The notes beneath the pieces were generated by a model. The model searched no databases and was not told where the DNA came from. It saw only the letters and a program-made list of their open reading frames with translations. A stretch of DNA of 51,446 nucleotides, from the NCBI GenBank assembly GCA_938018185.1, contig CALIIW010000124.1, positions 1 through 51,446 on the forward strand, written 5' to 3'. Of this stretch, positions 16,834-25,317 are shown in pieces (the first letter of the stretch is position 1; every line of letters begins with the position of its first letter). The DNA comes from an uncultured Saprospiraceae bacterium. GTDB lineage: Bacteria; Bacteroidota; Bacteroidia; Chitinophagales; Saprospiraceae. A program made the translations under genes and the position numbers.

Positions 16834-17106
16834 CGACATGCAACATCCAACATCTCACCTCTGACATCTCACATCTCACCTCTGACATCTCACATCTCAC
16901 CTCTGACATCTCACATCTCACATCTCACCTCTGACATCTCACATCTCACCTCTGACATCTCACATCTCACATCTCACATCTGACATCTCACATCTGACAT
17001 CTGACATCTGACATCTCACATCTCACATCTGACATCTGACATCTGACATCTGACATCCGACATCTCACATCTGACATCCGACATCTCACATCTGACATCC
17101 GACAAC
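16834..17106. repeat. Long heptamer tandem array (39 units)
   Basis: About 273 bases made of 39 consecutive 7-base units with no register slip; the commonest are TCACATC, TGACATC, TCACCTC and CGACATC. A higher-order pattern TGACATC-TCACATC-TCACCTC repeats in the left half. The right end touches the stop codon of the leftward gene at 17106. It fills the whole gap between two secreted-protein genes apart from 26 bases. It is too short in unit, and lacks spacers, to be a CRISPR. Confidence 0.95.
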
Positions 17107-18161
17107 TAATTACTCTTCCACTTCCTCCCACTTATTCTCTTTTGAATAAAGAAGTGTACTGATTTGTTTTTCAAATCAAGCGTCTCATAATTGCTGTCTC
17201 CAACATAATATTTGTTGTTAAAAGCATTATCAAAACTTCTAGAGAATAAAACACCCATAGCGAAACCACCTTTGTTGAAACTCAAGGTACCACCAAGTAT
17301 ATAACCCAAATCTGTTTTATTGAATGGATCAGCTTCGCCATTCATTTCTGGAAAATCGGCAAAAGCCATTTCGCTAGAATTGCTGGCATCTTCAGAAGTA
17401 CGCATACCACCTAGTTGATAAGAATAGTACAAACCAGCATTGAAGTATAATCCAAATCCGATTGGTTTGATACCTGCTAATAATTGACCTCTCAATTGAT
17501 CATGCTTATAAGTATTGTTGCTTACAGAACTTAGATCTTCTGTATATTTTTGAGAATGGTAAAGTGCTTCTGGTTGTAAATAAATTTTATTGTTAATATT
17601 GTATCTATAAAACAATCCAAGTTCCCAGCTAAATTCTTTTGAAAAATCTCCAGCTCTATTGCTCGCTACAACATCTGAATTGCCAAAACTCGCTTTTATA
17701 CCAAATCTTTCTTTGTTACTTTTTCCTTTATTGAATTGTTTGTTGATAACATCCACGATTGGCTGGTCATCTCTAGGAGCTGGTGGAGTAGGGGTATCTT
17801 GTACCGTAGGATCATCCACCTTTGGTTTTGCAATGACTTTTTCTTTAACATCAAAAACAGGTTCTATTTTTCCATCGAGCCCATTCACATCTTCATATAC
17901 TTTCCAGATGATAACTTTGTCCTTGCCAGGTAATACTTCACCAAATTCTCCCTTCAAAGTTTTTGGGTCTATTTTTTTGCCATCAGCCTGCGTGAAACTA
18001 AGATTCAAATTATAAACCGTATTTGGTTTGCCATCCATATCATAAGTTACAATCAAATCTTCATCAGTTGTGCTAACTCGTACATTTGAAATATTTTGTG
18101 CATATGATAGCTGTAGAAATAATATGCTTAAAATACTTAATAGGAATGTGATCTTTTTCAT
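17106..18161 (-). CDS. Secreted outer-membrane beta-barrel-like protein
   Basis: A 351-residue protein with signal peptide MKKITFLLSILSILFLQLSYAQ. Residues about 23-105 form a small beta domain (NISNVRVSTTDEDLIVTYDMDG ... VLPGKDKVIIWKVYED), a module that recurs at the N-terminus of Bacteroidota envelope proteins. A Pro/Asp-rich linker (about 110-140) follows. The remainder (about 150-345) alternates aromatic and glycine-rich strands such as FSWELGLFYRYNINNKIYLQPEALYHSQ and LGYILGGTLSFNKGGFAMGVLFSRSF, typical of an outer-membrane barrel of eight to ten strands. No catalytic motif. The stop codon abuts the 39-unit heptamer array. Confidence 0.8.
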   Translation of the reverse strand: MKKITFLLSILSILFLQLSYAQNISNVRVSTTDEDLIVTYDMDGKPNTVYNLNLSFTQADGKKIDPKTLKGEFGEVLPGKDKVIIWKVYEDVNGLDGKIEPVFDVKEKVIAKPKVDDPTVQDTPTPPAPRDDQPIVDVINKQFNKGKSNKERFGIKASFGNSDVVASNRAGDFSKEFSWELGLFYRYNINNKIYLQPEALYHSQKYTEDLSSVSNNTYKHDQLRGQLLAGIKPIGFGLYFNAGLYYSYQLGGMRTSEDASNSSEMAFADFPEMNGEADPFNKTDLGYILGGTLSFNKGGFAMGVLFSRSFDNAFNNKYYVGDSNYETLDLKNKSVHFFIQKRISGRKWKSN

Positions 18162-18327
18162 CTTTCTTTATTTTTGGTGATGGTAAAGCTATTGTTATTT
18201 ATCTGACGATTGAAGTTAGGAAAGAGTTACTTCAAAATTGCACAAATAACATAGTTTTAAGATAAGGTTTAAAGGTATGTTATAATTTTGGTGGACATTG
18301 AATGTACCTAAGGTTCAAGGGGCTCTA

Positions 18328-18486
18328 ATGAAGGGTATTCTTGGTCTTGTTTATGTGTATATTGTTTTATTTTTTATGATTTATCTCGCTTGGCCTTTTA
18401 TTGAAACTTATCAAATGGTCGCTTGGATAGCTTGGATTCCCAATTTACCGTTCATCGAGCTCTACATGTATCGTTCGGAAAAATAA
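18328..18486 (+). CDS. Possible small membrane protein
   Basis: A 52-residue ORF starting at an ATG that has CAAGGGG six bases before it, a Shine-Dalgarno-like match unusual for this genome. A longer reading from TTG at 18298 is less likely. The protein is highly hydrophobic (GILGLVYVYIVLFFMIYLAW, then YQMVAWIAWIPNLPFIELYMY) with a positively charged tail, so one or two membrane helices. The stop lies 35 bases before the convergent mqo stop. No family recognised; it may be a chance ORF. Confidence 0.4.
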   Translation: MKGILGLVYVYIVLFFMIYLAWPFIETYQMVAWIAWIPNLPFIELYMYRSEK

Positions 18487-18520
18487 CCGAATAAGCGAAC
18501 ATACTGTCAACAAACAACAA

Positions 18521-20011
18521 TCAACTAAATGACTCTTCCAACTTTAATATCGCAGTTGTTCTATCTCTTATCTTCTTACAAAGTTTCCCATCTTCAATAA
18601 GGGAGCTCCCATAAGACGGAATCATTTCTTTGATGTTAGCTTTCCATTCAGACGAAGCCATTTGATCTGGAAAAAAACTGGAAAGCACATTGAGCATAAT
18701 CGATACAGAAGTAGAAGCTCCTGGAGATGCACCGAGCAAACAAGCTAATGAGCGATCCGCCGAAGAAACGATCTCTGTTCCAAACTTTAGGACACCTCCT
18801 TTCTCCTCATCCTTTTTGATGATCTGAACCCTTTGACCAGCAGTTATCAATTCCCAATCTTCAAATTTTGCTTCTGGATAATAATTTTGTAGATAAGCAA
18901 AACGATCTTCTTCAGATTGAAAAACTTGTTCAATTAGATATTTTGTCAAGTCGATGTTCTTGATTCCCGCAGATAGCATTGGCCACACATTATGCATTTC
19001 TATGGACAATGGTAAATCAAAATAAGAACCGTTTTTTAAAAATTTTGTTGAGAAGGCTGCATATGGGCCAAACAGAAGAGAACGAACGCCATCTAACATT
19101 CTTGTGTCCAAATGCGGAACTGACATAGGAGGTGAACCAGTTGCCGCTTTACCATATACCTTGGCTTCATGTTTTTTAACCACCTCTGGATTGGTACATT
19201 TTAAAAATTGCCCACTCACTGGAAAACCACCATAGCCTCTTCCTTCAGGGATGTCCGATTTTTCTAGGAGTATCAATGAGCCTCCACCAGCACCAATAAA
19301 CACATTCTTTCCTATAACTTCTGAATCTTTGTCTGTAGATAGTTTTTCAACTTCAACCAACCAAGAGCCATCTTTTAATTGGGTGAGGTCTTCTACCTCA
19401 TGTCCTAAAAGAATCTCTACGCCATCACAAGTTTCTAAGTACTTGATCATTCCTCTTGTTATAGCGCCAAAATTGACATCAGTGCCAATGGCCATTCTAG
19501 TTGCAGCAATTTTTTCAGAGGGATTCCTTCCTGTCATCATCAGTGGGATCCATTTTGCTATTTCTTCAAAAGAATCCGAATAGATCATGTCTTCAAAAAT
19601 GCCATAAGGATTTAGTGTTTCGTATCTCTTTTTTAGAAAGTCAATATTGTCTGCTCCCCAAACGAAGCTCATGTGGTCAATGTCATTAATGAAAGGAGTA
19701 GAAGAATTTAAGGAACCTTTTTCTTTAAGGAAAGCCCAAAGTTGTTTTGAGATTTCAAATGATTCAGAAATTTTAAGCGCTTTTGAAATGTCCACAGTCC
19801 CATCTTCTCTAAGAGGTGTGTAATTCAATTCACAAAAAGCAGAATGACCAGTGCCAGCATTGTTCCATGCATCTGAACTTTCTGCTCCTACTTTATTCAA
19901 TCGTTCATAAATAACAATCTTGGATTGCGGCATTAAATGCTTTATAAGTACGCCGAGCGTAGCACTCATGATTCCTGCTCCGATTAATATAAAATCAACT
20001 TTCTTTTGCAT
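18521..20011 (-). CDS. mqo: Malate:quinone oxidoreductase
   Basis: FAD-dependent, membrane-associated enzyme oxidising malate to oxaloacetate and passing electrons to quinone, a bypass of NAD-linked malate dehydrogenase in the citrate cycle. The 496 residues match the family length. The dinucleotide-binding motif is at the N-terminus (FILIGAGIMSATLGVLI), followed by the family-specific ERLNKVGAESSDAWNNAGTGHS. Also typical are CELNYTP, VSGQFLKC, GSPPMSVPHLDTR and LLFGPYA. The C-terminus has LLGASPGASTSV. No damage is visible. A perfect 6-bp inverted repeat lies 10-25 bases upstream of the ATG. It is the only central-metabolism gene nearby and appears monocistronic. Confidence 0.96.
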   Translation of the reverse strand: MQKKVDFILIGAGIMSATLGVLIKHLMPQSKIVIYERLNKVGAESSDAWNNAGTGHSAFCELNYTPLREDGTVDISKALKISESFEISKQLWAFLKEKGSLNSSTPFINDIDHMSFVWGADNIDFLKKRYETLNPYGIFEDMIYSDSFEEIAKWIPLMMTGRNPSEKIAATRMAIGTDVNFGAITRGMIKYLETCDGVEILLGHEVEDLTQLKDGSWLVEVEKLSTDKDSEVIGKNVFIGAGGGSLILLEKSDIPEGRGYGGFPVSGQFLKCTNPEVVKKHEAKVYGKAATGSPPMSVPHLDTRMLDGVRSLLFGPYAAFSTKFLKNGSYFDLPLSIEMHNVWPMLSAGIKNIDLTKYLIEQVFQSEEDRFAYLQNYYPEAKFEDWELITAGQRVQIIKKDEEKGGVLKFGTEIVSSADRSLACLLGASPGASTSVSIMLNVLSSFFPDQMASSEWKANIKEMIPSYGSSLIEDGKLCKKIRDRTTAILKLEESFS

Positions 20012-20020
20012 AAGTTTTTA

Positions 20021-20036
20021 ATTGTCTCATGACAAT
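20021..20036. promoter_or_regulatory. Inverted repeat in the mqo leader
   Basis: ATTGTC-TCAT-GACAAT, a perfect 6-bp inverted repeat 10 bases before the mqo ATG. It could be an operator or a translation-blocking hairpin; no T run follows, so it is not a terminator. Confidence 0.3.
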
Positions 20037-20099
20037 ATTAAGTACTTATTGTGAAAATTTGGTAAGAATGAATAAATGTTTTCGAAAGGAAATAATATT

Positions 20100-22451
20100 T
20101 TACCTAATTAAGCTTACGTTATCTGAATACACTTCGACTACATCATCAATGTAAAGCACCTCCGCCATCCAAACAAAAATTCCTGGATCAAGTTGCTTAC
20201 CGCGGTAAAGTCCATTCCACCCAAGATTGGAATCATTTGCTTGAAAATTTTCTAGACTATAAACCTTATTACCCCATTTGTCATAAACTTTGAATTGAAG
20301 AATTTCTGCAACCTCATTACCTGCAAAAATTGAGAACACATCATTGACACCATTGGCATCAGGAGAAAAAACATTAGGAATATAAACTCTTCTTCTTTTT
20401 TCTACTTTGAAATTAATAGTCGCAACATCTGTGCATCCATCAGAAGAAGTAAGCAGTAGGTCATAACTTCCAGAGTTAACTGGCATAGCAGTTGGATTGA
20501 GACAATTGGAACAGGACAACCTGCTTGAATCTGACCAAACAATTCCACTCAAGTTTACATCATTGACAATAGGATTTAATATGACATCCTCTCCAAGAGC
20601 AATACTTATGTCATCAAGAAAAGAAACAACCGGAATTTCTGGAGCAATAATCTCTTCTTCAATTTGGAAAACACAATCGTTGGCATCTCTGACAAACAGG
20701 GTATAAATACCTTCATTTAAATCTTTTATTATACGATTGTCAGTATAATTTCCATCGGACATTGAAAAGGTATATGGTGGTGTGCCACCAATGACATTAA
20801 TTATTTCTATTTCTCCAGTATTGAACCCATCACAATTTGGATCTCTAAATTCTATAATTGGTTCTAACTCTGGTGGGGCAGTCAATGTTAAACTTGAACT
20901 AAGGGTGCATCCTGAATCATCAGTGATAGTCACGGTATATTCTTCTGCAGATAAGTTAATGGCTTCTTGTGTAGTTTGTCCATCCGACCATTCATAAAAA
21001 TAGGGACTCACACCACCATAAGGTTCAACCAATAAACTACCATCTGCTCCAGCTAAACCATAATTACTAGAACAACTTACATTAAAGCCAAAATAATTTG
21101 ATGGCGTAAAATCTAGATTTAAAAAATCTGGTTCTGTTATTTCTTGTTGGACAACAACATCGTTTCCAAAATTATCAGAAATATAAATTTGATAAAAGCC
21201 TACAGGAATGTTTTGGATCTCATTATTTGTTAATAAATCAGTCATGCCACTCCCGGTGATGCTGCCATCTTGAATGTTTGTGTAAGTGTAAGTCAAAGGA
21301 GGTTCTCCTTGGTCAACAGAAAAAACCAATGTTCCAGAGGCAGTACCTTTACAAACAACTGGAATTTCAGAAGTACTTCCAACTATTTCACACTCTATTA
21401 CTAAAAGTTCTAAATTGACCAAGCTGTCGCATTCTAAAGAAGATAGAATAGTTTCAGAGTAAGAACCCGTTTCCCCGAAAGGGGTAGCCCCAATGAAGTA
21501 AGATTCGCCATTGCAGATCCAAAGGTCTACATCAGTAATAGCCTGAGGTAAAATTTCCACATCAATAAAAATTAAACTATCACAGCCTTCAACTAAATTA
21601 ATGGTTTGAATATAAGAACCTGTCTCGCAATATTCAATCCCATTTAATTCGAAGCATTCAGATTCACAAACACGCTCATTGAATAAAACATCTCCAGGTT
21701 CATCAACGAAAAATACAGTACAGGATTGAGGGCCAGAGTTACAAGCATTTTCTGCAGTAACACAAATTTCATAAATGCCTTCGTCTTGAAAATTTAATTC
21801 GATTTCTTGTGTTTGATCAGATTGGGTTACGCCATTTAAGGTCCAAGTGTAAAATGATGCGCCTGTGGCACCGCTTGTTTCAAAAATGGTTGGGTTACTA
21901 AGGCAAATTCTTTCAGGAAAGGTAATTTCTCCCGAATCTTCAATGTCCGTAACATTAGTTGAACCTTCTGTTACATTAAATGTCCAAGAACAATTTGTTC
22001 CATTGGATCCATCTATTACTAGATAATAGTGTTGACCTACTGTAAGTGGTCGGATTGTTTCAAAAGTTCTAGTTGTGTTTGGAGGAATCTGTGTGTCACA
22101 TTCTGTTATTGGATCGAAAGTTTCGCAATCAGTACTTTCAAAAAAACCAACTTCTAAACTATTGACACCACCATTGCAACTAAAAACATCAATTTCAATT
22201 GTCAATGATTCGGATCCAGCGATGAATGCAATGTATTGCATGTTGTTATACTGCGTTGTACAGAATCCACTGAAGCCTTGACCTTGAGCTGTAAGATCAT
22301 TGACACCCGTAAAACCATCAATATCACAGATCACACAAGCTTGATTGCAAAATGATGTCATTGCCGGATTTTCTCCACAAGGTTGTGGTTGTGAGAAGAG
22401 ACAAGTTGAAAAACATATAAATAGTATGGTTAGAAAATGCTTCATGGACAC
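20100..22451 (-). CDS. T9SS type B secreted protein with SprB-like repeats and CHU_C tail
   Basis: A 783-residue surface or secreted protein. After signal peptide MSMKHFLTILFICFSTCLFS there is a Cys-rich N-terminal region (CGENPAMTSFCNQACVICDIDGFTG), a PKD-like segment, then SprB-type repeats, for example GGVSPYFYEWSDGQTTQEAINLSAEEYTVTITD and NVIGGTPPYTFSMSDGNYTDN. The last 95 residues (RVYIPNVFSPDANGVNDVFSIF ... VYDKWGNKVYSLENF ... GWNGLYRGKQLDPGIFVWMAEV) are the gliding-motility-associated C-terminal domain that directs type B T9SS export. No enzyme domain was seen. Adhesion or matrix roles are likely for such proteins (inference). Confidence 0.9.
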   Translation of the reverse strand: MSMKHFLTILFICFSTCLFSQPQPCGENPAMTSFCNQACVICDIDGFTGVNDLTAQGQGFSGFCTTQYNNMQYIAFIAGSESLTIEIDVFSCNGGVNSLEVGFFESTDCETFDPITECDTQIPPNTTRTFETIRPLTVGQHYYLVIDGSNGTNCSWTFNVTEGSTNVTDIEDSGEITFPERICLSNPTIFETSGATGASFYTWTLNGVTQSDQTQEIELNFQDEGIYEICVTAENACNSGPQSCTVFFVDEPGDVLFNERVCESECFELNGIEYCETGSYIQTINLVEGCDSLIFIDVEILPQAITDVDLWICNGESYFIGATPFGETGSYSETILSSLECDSLVNLELLVIECEIVGSTSEIPVVCKGTASGTLVFSVDQGEPPLTYTYTNIQDGSITGSGMTDLLTNNEIQNIPVGFYQIYISDNFGNDVVVQQEITEPDFLNLDFTPSNYFGFNVSCSSNYGLAGADGSLLVEPYGGVSPYFYEWSDGQTTQEAINLSAEEYTVTITDDSGCTLSSSLTLTAPPELEPIIEFRDPNCDGFNTGEIEIINVIGGTPPYTFSMSDGNYTDNRIIKDLNEGIYTLFVRDANDCVFQIEEEIIAPEIPVVSFLDDISIALGEDVILNPIVNDVNLSGIVWSDSSRLSCSNCLNPTAMPVNSGSYDLLLTSSDGCTDVATINFKVEKRRRVYIPNVFSPDANGVNDVFSIFAGNEVAEILQFKVYDKWGNKVYSLENFQANDSNLGWNGLYRGKQLDPGIFVWMAEVLYIDDVVEVYSDNVSLIR

Positions 22452-22642
22452 ATTTAGATCTTTGAATTTGTGATTATAGTTTCAAAAGATTTTGGAAGGA
22501 ACATAAAGATAAGGAATATTAGCCAATGTCTTGACAGCTAGATTACCTATTTGCTGTTTTATTGCATATTAGTTGAAAAGATTGGAGACACTAAATTTAT
22601 GGTTTTACTATAGCTTGTATTTAAAGTTGTTTAAATGAAAAA

Positions 22643-23269
22643 TTATTTTTCTTGATTTAGAAGAATCTTTAAGCCTTCCATTGTTTTTACGGGTCCAGTG
22701 GTAATAGCCATATTGACCAGCCACGTTGGAATAAATCCACCAGGATGACTGATAGCTCTATAATCAACTTTAATTTTGCCATTTCCAATTGGAAATATGT
22801 CCCAAGTTGATTCAAAGAAAGGTATTCGTACATATGCGGAATTTAAAGGAAGGTAGTCTTGTAATCCTACAGATTTCGAGTGTATGTTTCCTTGCTCGTC
22901 TTTCCACTGCTTGCTATGTATCACCAAGTCTCTATCTACTGCTGGAAAGGGCAAGTCACTTACGGTATAGTAGATAAATTCTTGTTCGTTCAATCTTTCT
23001 AGAAATTTGCCTTCTGAGCATTTGTATACCCATTTGGTATAATCTTCCGCCTTGTTTAGTATGCCCATAAAATCGTCTAACTCAGCTTCAAATTCTGTAA
23101 TAATTCGAATTTCTTTAAAATCTGAATCATCATGATACCGCGTGTAGACCTCTATGTTGTCTTTTTGTTTTATAAGATTCCAGTTTTCGGAAAAGTAATT
23201 TTTATTGGAGCTTGAGCTGCACAAGAGCGCTAGGCATAGACTTAGAATGGATAGGTTTAGTTTTTTCAT
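22643..23269 (-). CDS. START-domain protein, exported or lipoprotein
   Basis: A 208-residue protein after moving the start to the Met of MKKLNLSILSLCLALLCSSSS, a signal peptide whose cysteine may be lipidated; 52 extra codons upstream look untranslated. The mature part is a START lipid-binding fold: WNLIKQKDNIEVYTRY, then FMGILNKAEDYTKWVYKCSEGKFLE, then YYTVSDLPFPAVDRDLVI, ending with the C-terminal helix (WLVNMAITTGPVKTMEGLKILL). Such domains carry a hydrophobic ligand in a deep pocket; the ligand cannot be told from sequence. It is divergent from the membrane methyltransferase gene, with 173 bases between the starts. Confidence 0.82.
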   Translation of the reverse strand: MKKLNLSILSLCLALLCSSSSNKNYFSENWNLIKQKDNIEVYTRYHDDSDFKEIRIITEFEAELDDFMGILNKAEDYTKWVYKCSEGKFLERLNEQEFIYYTVSDLPFPAVDRDLVIHSKQWKDEQGNIHSKSVGLQDYLPLNSAYVRIPFFESTWDIFPIGNGKIKVDYRAISHPGGFIPTWLVNMAITTGPVKTMEGLKILLNQEK

Positions 23270-23442
23270 ATTGGGGAAATTAGTATGTTGTCGAAAATAT
23301 TGACTAATTGCCAATAGTAACTTCAACATATGGTAAGCAATAATCATACGAAACTTTATTAGCAGAGGACTATATATCATTTTACAAATGGTATTATTTG
23401 TATTTTCGCTATACTTGCACCTCAAAATGTAAACAAGATATT

Positions 23443-24189
23443 ATGCCCTTAAGGGAAGAATTTAAATCACAGGGTGACCTGCTCTTCAAATACAGAAGTT
23501 TTTGGCCAATTATCATCATATTACTTGGGCTTTTTGTCTTTGTTAGAAATCAAACTAGTGAGCTTCAATTTTTTAAAGGAGCAAGCGAGCATGGCTATTG
23601 GCTGTTTTGTATTGGAATATCTCTGTTTGGCTTATTAATAAGAATAATTACGATAGGATATTCCTCTGATAATACTTCAGGTAGAAATACCACGGAAGGT
23701 CAAATCGCAGATGATGTTAATTCTACAGGCATTTATGCGACGGTAAGGCATCCATTATACGTTGGAAACTTTTTCATGTGGTTAGGCATTGCTTGTTTTA
23801 CGCAAACCATTTGGTTCATCGTAGCTTTTGTTTTGATGTATTGGCTGTATTATGAAAGAATCATGTATGCAGAGGAAGAATTTATGAGAGGGAAATATGG
23901 AGAGGCATATGTCGGCTGGGCCAAAGGAACACCGGCTTTTATTCCGGCTTTAAGTAAATGGAAAAAGCCAGCAAATACCTTTAGCTGGATCAAAATCATT
24001 CGTCAGGAAAAAGCAGGAATTTTAAATCTTTGTATTGTTGTTTTTGTATTTATTTTTATAGCCGGTTATCTTAAAACTGGAGACTTCACACTCAATAAGT
24101 CTTTTGGAATATTGGGTTTTGGCCTAACTTATTACATAATCATTAAGTTGATTGAAAAGAGTACGAGCTTGTTGAAAGAGGATAGGTAG
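23443..24189 (+). CDS. Membrane methyltransferase of the isoprenylcysteine carboxyl methyltransferase (ICMT/PEMT) type
   Basis: A 248-residue integral membrane protein beginning MPLREEFKSQGDLLFKYRSFW; the reading frame extends 15 codons further up but without a better start. About six hydrophobic helices are visible. The family signature is present: ATVRHPLYVGNFFMWLGIACF, then YYERIMYAEEEFMRGKYGEAYVGW, matching the RHPxYxG ... E(E)xxxxxxYGxxY pattern that forms the S-adenosylmethionine site in ICMT/PEMT enzymes. An extra C-terminal hydrophobic pair follows. The bacterial substrate is unknown; prenylcysteine itself is unlikely. It converges with the DUF4249 gene at a bidirectional terminator. 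Confidence 0.82.
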   Translation: MPLREEFKSQGDLLFKYRSFWPIIIILLGLFVFVRNQTSELQFFKGASEHGYWLFCIGISLFGLLIRIITIGYSSDNTSGRNTTEGQIADDVNSTGIYATVRHPLYVGNFFMWLGIACFTQTIWFIVAFVLMYWLYYERIMYAEEEFMRGKYGEAYVGWAKGTPAFIPALSKWKKPANTFSWIKIIRQEKAGILNLCIVVFVFIFIAGYLKTGDFTLNKSFGILGFGLTYYIIIKLIEKSTSLLKEDR

Positions 24190-24235
24190 AAATTAAACGC
24201 AATAATTCCACAAAATATTCATCAAAAAGGAAGAG

Positions 24236-24296
24236 TGTGCGCTGCGACTTGCAGTCGCATGCGGAAGATGTATTCGCCGCCTCTGGAGGCCTAAAG
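24236..24296. repeat. REP-like palindromic element
   Basis: Two hairpins in GC-rich sequence: TGCGACT-TGC-AGTCGCA (24243-24259) and GCCTC-TG-GAGGC (24279-24290). They lie between two convergent genes, before the shared terminator. The first resembles REP hairpins that travel with REP-associated transposases; no such transposase is in the window. Confidence 0.5.
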
Positions 24297-24330
24297 TATA
24301 ATGTCATTACAAAACAGCAGATAGACACAC

Positions 24331-24369
24331 AAAAAAACAGCATAGGACTATCTCTGATGCTGCTTTTTT
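24331..24369. terminator. Bidirectional terminator between convergent genes
   Basis: CAGCAT (24338-24343) pairs with ATGCTG (24357-24362), with an A7 run before and a T6 run after, so it can stop transcription of both the methyltransferase gene and the leftward DUF4249 operon. Confidence 0.7.
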
Positions 24370-24404
24370 AAAAAGTACTTTTACATGTTTATGATTAGTA
24401 AGAT

Positions 24405-25316
24405 CTATTCTATAATATAGCTTAATTCACTAATAGCACTTACAGAAAACATTCCTAATACTTCTTCGTCTCCATCCAGTTGAACGATGTTGCCCTGCGT
24501 GTTAATAAGCGGCTCTGCAAAAATTCCATTTAGAGAATTCAATAGTTGGTCTCTTACGATGAGCATGAAATAATATGCAGCCAAATCAATACTATGGATT
24601 TCTACTCGAACTTCATCACCTGCGGCCCAAGGTGATGGGAATTTTTCGCCTGACTCTATTGGTTCAGGTGTTGGATTCATCGCATCTCTAATAGGTGTTA
24701 TGAATACCAATCCATCTATCTCAGAACCTGCAGAAAAGCCTGCATCATAAGCGATATTTATTTCTAAAGGCTGGTTTAAAAATTGATCGTTTTTAAAAGT
24801 TTTGATCCAGTAAGTATCGCCTCCTCCAATTAAATCTCTTGAATAGAAATTGCAAGTAATGCTTTCTTCAGAAAAGGCAGTTTCTTCATCCGTGAATTGT
24901 GCAATAGAATCAATTGGTGGAACATCATTTAGTACGGTTGAAGAGCCATAGGTCTTACCATCATATTCAATGGCTAAATAAAACTCTTCTTCAATGGCGC
25001 CAATGTTTTCTCCTGCACCAGGTGTCCAAATATAATTACCATCTCCTTGGTCAGTAAATTCTCTGATCAAACCAGTAGCACTACTTACGACTACAGTCGC
25101 TCCACTAACTCCTGGTGTTGGAGAAGCGTCAAAATAAGGTGCGGTATTTGTCAAACGAATGGTCTGAGCTTCAGCTTTATTATTTATCCATGCGTCTACC
25201 ACTAAAGCAGTAGGTGCTTCCTCTAATTTTAAATCAACCACATCTTCGCAGGAGAAAAACAAAGCAGCTCCAAGCATGCAAAAACTATATAGTATGTATT
25301 TTATATGATTGTTCAT
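24405..25316 (-). CDS. DUF4249-family lipoprotein
   Basis: A 303-residue outer-membrane lipoprotein starting MNNHIKYILYSFCMLGAALFFSCED; the lipobox LFFSC is clear and 16 upstream codons are discounted. The domain matches DUF4249: CEDVVDLKLEEAPTALVVDAWINNKAEAQTIRLTNTAPYFD at the start, the beta-strand block VSGATVVVSSATG, and the C-terminal VRVEIHSIDLAAYYFMLIVRDQL. These proteins are nearly always encoded next to a TonB-dependent receptor and presumably help it take up a ligand, in the manner of SusD, although sequence and fold differ. Here the receptor stop precedes this ATG by a single base, so the two are translationally linked. Confidence 0.9.
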   Translation of the reverse strand: MNNHIKYILYSFCMLGAALFFSCEDVVDLKLEEAPTALVVDAWINNKAEAQTIRLTNTAPYFDASPTPGVSGATVVVSSATGLIREFTDQGDGNYIWTPGAGENIGAIEEEFYLAIEYDGKTYGSSTVLNDVPPIDSIAQFTDEETAFSEESITCNFYSRDLIGGGDTYWIKTFKNDQFLNQPLEINIAYDAGFSAGSEIDGLVFITPIRDAMNPTPEPIESGEKFPSPWAAGDEVRVEIHSIDLAAYYFMLIVRDQLLNSLNGIFAEPLINTQGNIVQLDGDEEVLGMFSVSAISELSYIIE

Positions 25317-25317
25317 T

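Noticed and set aside
16834-17106. CRISPR array
   Set aside because: Units of 7 bases with no spacers and no cas genes nearby.
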